Part shown: positions 61,398 to 64,000 of the stretch, in pieces | How the letters are laid out: each line of letters begins with the position of its first letter | Position numbering within the stretch: the stretch's first letter is position 1 | Assembly: GCA_031296405.1 (NCBI GenBank) | Contig: JAVKKH010000007.1 | Span: 32,249-96,248, forward strand | Length of the DNA stretch: 64,000 nt | Direction: 5' to 3' | Source of the DNA: Candidatus Tepidifontimicrobium thermophilum | Lineage (GTDB): Bacteria; Sysuimicrobiota; Sysuimicrobiia; Sysuimicrobiales; Sysuimicrobiaceae | Made by a program: the position numbers and the translations under genes | Notes under the pieces: generated by a model | The model's input: only the letters and a program-made list of their open reading frames with translations | Databases searched by the model: none | What the model was told of the DNA's origin: nothing

Positions 61398-61875
61398 CTA
61401 CGGCCCAGGCTGAAATTCGAGGAGTCGCTCCTCTTCTTTGTAGACTCCGTCAGTTTCGTCAGAGGACTCCTGATACCGCCCCAACACATAAGATCTGAGC
61501 CCGAAGAAGGGCTTGCGGCGAAGGGCCCACTCCTCCAGGACCGCGGTCCCGACCCACAGGGGGATAGTTGACAGCATCAGCGACGCCCAGAGCACCACGA
61601 ACCATTCCGACGTGAACGCCGCGTCTGACCGTCCGAAACGTACCGACTCAACCAGGAACGCCACGGCGGCCGCAACCCCGCCGACCGGGATTAGCAGAAG
61701 CAAAAAATACACCGTATCCTGTTCGCTGATGCGCGCGGGGGAGATCCACTCGCGCGACCCGGGCGATCCGCCTCCGCTCCTGCTCGGGGTCGCGCACGAG
61801 GGACAGCAGGTCCGCGAGCGCGGCGTCGATTCCACCGCGGAGCGATTCCCGGAGCCCGCGGGACCCCTCGCCCAC
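61398..61875 (-). pseudogene. Frameshifted two-TM membrane protein gene
   Basis: Two overlapping frames together make one plausible protein. From GTG 61875 the frame reads GEGSRGLRESLRGGIDAALA and LLSLVRDPEQERRRIARVAR. In another frame the sequence continues ISEQDTVYFLLLLIPVGGVA, a membrane segment, then WASLMLSTIPLWVGTAVLEE and a charged tail to the stop at 61398. The span is one base too long for a single frame. Dropping one G from the G5 run at 61737-61741 joins the frames as VDLPARISEQD. This may be a homopolymer sequencing error, a real lesion, or a frameshift site. Follows the DUF3137 gene by 10 bp. Confidence 0.7.
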
Positions 61876-61885
61876 GGCCCCCCGT

Positions 61886-62998
61886 TCACCACGGCCTGTG
61901 GCGGAGCCGCTCCAGCAGCCGCTCGCCGGGAATCCCGCTTGCCAGGCCGGCCAGGTACGTCACCCGCAAGAGAGCCTGCAGATCCCCCACGGCCCTGTCG
62001 CGGACCCACCGGGCGTCCATGCGGCGCCAGGGGCTTGGTTCCAGAAAGTCCCTCCACGGAAGGAGTGCGAGTACGTACCCCTCCTGCACGGCCAGGAAAG
62101 GCTTCCAGGGAAGTTCGCGGGCGAGCTGCAGGAGGGCACTCCGGACCTCGAACCCGAGGGCACCGTGGACCCCAGCCGGCTCCGGTGCGTACACCTCGAA
62201 CCGGCCGTCGAACTCCGGGTCCCCGGTGGGCACCGTGTCCCAGCGGTCGAGCCCCGACCGCAGCCCGGGTTCCCATTCGGCGAAACGCCCCAGCACCCCC
62301 GACCTCGGCAGGACCGCGAGCGGAACGAGATCCGGGCCACCCTCCGCGACCGCCACCAGTCCGTAGAACTGGCGCCCGCTGCGCCCCGGCGGCCCGGGCT
62401 GCGTGAACCCCCTCCTTTTCGGGATCGCGGACAGGACATCCGCCTCGCCCGCGACCACGCGACGCGAGTCCAGCTGGAATTCCACGGCGAGCCGGACCGC
62501 AGGACGACGGCCTCCGACCAAGAGGTGGACCGTCTGCTGGAAGGGCTTGCCGAACCGTACGGGGTCGTTGCTCTCCGGCTCGGGCTGGAACGGAACGAAT
62601 CCGAACGCCGGGCCCAGCGCACCGATCAGCTGGGACCGGATGCGGAGCGACTGTCGGTCCCGCACGGGGGCGTAGAGGATCCAAGCCAGGACCAGGACCG
62701 GGACGTACAGAAAAGCGGGCACCAGCGGCGACGCGACGAGCCACAAGCCCAGGTACAGCACCGCGTCCAGGTCCGGCCGCACCCGGGACAGCACGAGCCC
62801 CAGCCCCGCGGTCAGCACCCCGACGCCCACCACCAGAGCCGCCAGCGCGAGCGGGACCAACGCCACCAAGGCAGGTAGCCGGAGCTTCCGACGCTCCGCC
62901 TCCAACCCGGAAAGCACCCCCTTCATGGCGGGCAGGACCGCTTCAATCCGTTCGGCCACCTCACGGTCGAGGGAGTCCAAAATCTGCGGAGGGGTCAC
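61886..62998 (-). CDS. DUF3137-domain membrane protein
   Basis: A 370-residue protein. After a short helical N-terminus, two membrane segments lie at about 43-66 and 82-110 (LVALVPLALAALVVGVGVLT; FLYVPVLVLAWILYAPV). A soluble domain of about 250 residues matches the DUF3137 layout: FQQTVHLLVGG, GLVAVAEGGPDLVPLAVLPR, GDPEFDGRFEVYAPEPAG and WKPFLAVQEGYVLALLPW. GTG 62998 overlaps the upstream stop as GTGA. Function unknown; members often occur beside LemA or other membrane genes. Confidence 0.8.
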   Translation of the reverse strand: MTPPQILDSLDREVAERIEAVLPAMKGVLSGLEAERRKLRLPALVALVPLALAALVVGVGVLTAGLGLVLSRVRPDLDAVLYLGLWLVASPLVPAFLYVPVLVLAWILYAPVRDRQSLRIRSQLIGALGPAFGFVPFQPEPESNDPVRFGKPFQQTVHLLVGGRRPAVRLAVEFQLDSRRVVAGEADVLSAIPKRRGFTQPGPPGRSGRQFYGLVAVAEGGPDLVPLAVLPRSGVLGRFAEWEPGLRSGLDRWDTVPTGDPEFDGRFEVYAPEPAGVHGALGFEVRSALLQLARELPWKPFLAVQEGYVLALLPWRDFLEPSPWRRMDARWVRDRAVGDLQALLRVTYLAGLASGIPGERLLERLRHRPW

Positions 62999-63543
62999 GG
63001 CGAGTTCCCTCCTGTCCGCTCCCGCAGGGCAAAAGGGACGATCAGGAGCAGCGCCTCACGACCCTCCCATGGAGCGACCAGGCCGAACCCGTAGAGTCCC
63101 GCAGCGGCTGTGGAGAAAGACACCACCCGCTGGCCCCTGTGCACCCCGGCGACCGACCGACGGAGGCGGTGCACCAGGTCGCGTCCGGTGACGGGCGTCA
63201 GCTGCTGTCCCGGATGAATTCGGAAGACCGCCGCGAACACCTCGACGTCTCGGGGCAATCCGCGCCACCTCAGACCGTACGCGAACGGGACGGAGGCGCC
63301 CGCTGAGAACGTTCCACCGCCCACCGCCGTCCCTTCCACGGACAACCCGGGGATCTGCTGCGGGCAGAATCCCCGTCCCAGGTCCTCCGGTCTACTAGAC
63401 ACGGGACCCGGCAGGCATCCCTGGCCCCCCGTCACCGGTCCTACGGCCGTGTAGACCAGGAGCCCCGCGACCACCAGCACGACCGCCACCAGCGTCAGAC
63501 ACCCACAGCCCAGGGCCCCGAACAGCAAACTGCGGCCTGTCAC
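62995..63543 (-). CDS. Membrane-anchored hypothetical protein
   Basis: 182 residues with one N-terminal membrane anchor at about 8-32 (GALGCGCLTLVAVVLVVAGL). The rest is an exported beta-rich domain (GTFSAGASVPFAYGLRWRGL; GREALLLIVPFALRERTGG) with Cys residues in GGQGCLPGP and RGFCPQQIPGL. No family recognised. GTG 63543 has CAGGAGGT upstream, which fixes the start; the longer open frame shadows the next gene. It overlaps the DUF3137 gene at its 3' end. Confidence 0.72.
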   Translation of the reverse strand: MTGRSLLFGALGCGCLTLVAVVLVVAGLLVYTAVGPVTGGQGCLPGPVSSRPEDLGRGFCPQQIPGLSVEGTAVGGGTFSAGASVPFAYGLRWRGLPRDVEVFAAVFRIHPGQQLTPVTGRDLVHRLRRSVAGVHRGQRVVSFSTAAAGLYGFGLVAPWEGREALLLIVPFALRERTGGNSP

Positions 63544-63545
63544 GG

Positions 63546-64000
63546 CTAACCTCCTGGCCCGTCCTCGCGCATCTCCGCGGGGGCTCGCAGCCGGTCCCGC
63601 AGCCGCTGCCGGAGCTCCCGCAGGCGCGACCGGTACCGGTCCAGTTCCCGCGGGTCGCGGGTCCCCCCCGCGGCCCCGTGCTTGGCAAAGGCGAAGTCGA
63701 CCGCCAGGTCGTAGTAGGCCCGCAGGTCCCGCCAGGCCCCCACGCCCCGACGGGTGAGAGCCTCCCACAGGGCACGGAACCGGAGCGCGGGTGACAGCAG
63801 CGCCGGGAAATCCTCCTCTGCCACGACGTCGGTCTCCCCCGACAGCTGAGCCCGGACCAGGAAAGCCTCCCGTCTCCACGAGAGGTAAGCGATAACTCCG
63901 AGGGTGACCCAGGCAGGGGCCTCGAGGAGGCCCCACGTGAGCGGCAGCACGACGAACAGGTCGACCCACACGTTCCCACGCGAAAGACGCGTGAGCCACG
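63546..64000 (-). CDS. C-terminal part of a membrane protein, PrsW-like (5' end outside window)
   Basis: The frame is open from the window end to the stop at 63546, so the start lies beyond 64000 (GTG 63971 is only internal). A double membrane segment (VWVDLFVVLPLTWGLLEAPA, then WVTLGVIAYLSW) is followed by a cytoplasmic tail with RREAFLVRAQLSGETD and YYDLAVDFAFAKHGAAG. That tail resembles the C-terminus of PrsW-type intramembrane proteases. The catalytic part is not in view, so the family call is tentative. Confidence 0.5.
   Translation of the reverse strand, partial: WLTRLSRGNVWVDLFVVLPLTWGLLEAPAWVTLGVIAYLSWRREAFLVRAQLSGETDVVAEEDFPALLSPALRFRALWEALTRRGVGAWRDLRAYYDLAVDFAFAKHGAAGGTRDPRELDRYRSRLRELRQRLRDRLRAPAEMREDGPGG

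Overview
The window is about 64 kb of very GC-rich bacterial chromosome. It has dense, mostly same-strand gene packing, many 4-bp ATGA/GTGA stop-start overlaps and frequent GTG or TTG starts. tmRNA, SmpB, RNase PH, AMIN-type amidase and PhoB/PhoR-type signalling mark it as bacterial. The mix of CO dehydrogenase genes, a candidate selenoprotein, ABC/TRAP organic-acid uptake and catabolic enzymes suggests an aerobic or facultative heterotroph that can also draw energy from CO. The phylum cannot be fixed from sequence alone; an uncultured thermophile-like lineage near Armatimonadota, Chloroflexota or Bacillota is a guess. I saw no insertion sequence, prophage, CRISPR array or rRNA.

Layout. 1-3.2 kb: a binding-protein-dependent ABC importer (ATPase cut by the window edge, two permeases, binding protein). 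3.2-4.5 kb: a TIGR00725 protein and a GntR/UTRA regulator with a leaderless-type promoter, then tRNA-Pro(TGG). 4.6-14.6 kb: housekeeping and hypothetical genes: DUF885, rdgB-rph, an MBL hydrolase, an AMIN amidase, Fur with a ferritin-like protein, a transglutaminase-like protein, and an atypical copper-amine-oxidase homologue. 14.7-44.0 kb: 29 consecutive minus-strand genes with no gap above about 80 bp. They begin with a TAXI-TRAP importer and a FadR-type regulator preceded by a palindromic operator. They continue through two 3-hydroxyisobutyrate-dehydrogenase-like proteins, an E1alpha/E1beta/E2 2-oxoacid dehydrogenase, two M24-fold proteins, a nitrilase, an aldehyde dehydrogenase, a 2-keto-4-pentenoate-hydratase-like enzyme, a CMD/AhpD-like gene with an in-frame TGA, an ACMSD-like amidohydrolase, an alpha/beta C-C hydrolase, a second ABC importer and an orphan molybdenum hydroxylase large subunit. 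They end in lutABC and a prpDBC-like 2-methylcitrate set. 44.1-47.9 kb: ssrA, smpB, a thioesterase, moaC, a cupin, moeA and a small secreted protein. 48-52 kb: pckA and a two-component system. 52.1-57.2 kb: form I CO dehydrogenase coxMSL, with a helix-turn-helix domain in frame ahead of coxM, followed by an XdhC/CoxF-like protein carrying a YHS domain. 57.1-64 kb: SDR, M20 peptidase, Gfo/Idh/MocA oxidoreductase, tRNA-Ile(GAT) and a DUF3137 membrane-protein cluster with a frameshifted gene.

How the genes fit together. The long minus-strand block looks like a substrate-to-central-metabolism unit: uptake, oxidation and hydrolysis, 2-oxoacid decarboxylation, lactate oxidation, and propionyl-CoA disposal to pyruvate and succinate. 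pckA and moaC/moeA (molybdenum cofactor for CoxL and the orphan hydroxylase) give gluconeogenic and cofactor support. The strongest unusual signals are: (1) the CMD/AhpD-like gene whose CxxC motif reads Cys-Glu-Tyr-TGA and is followed at once by a SECIS-like hairpin; (2) the form I CO dehydrogenase with its HTH-CoxM frame and YHS-bearing maturation factor; (3) the amine-oxidase homologue that has lost the copper HxH motif.
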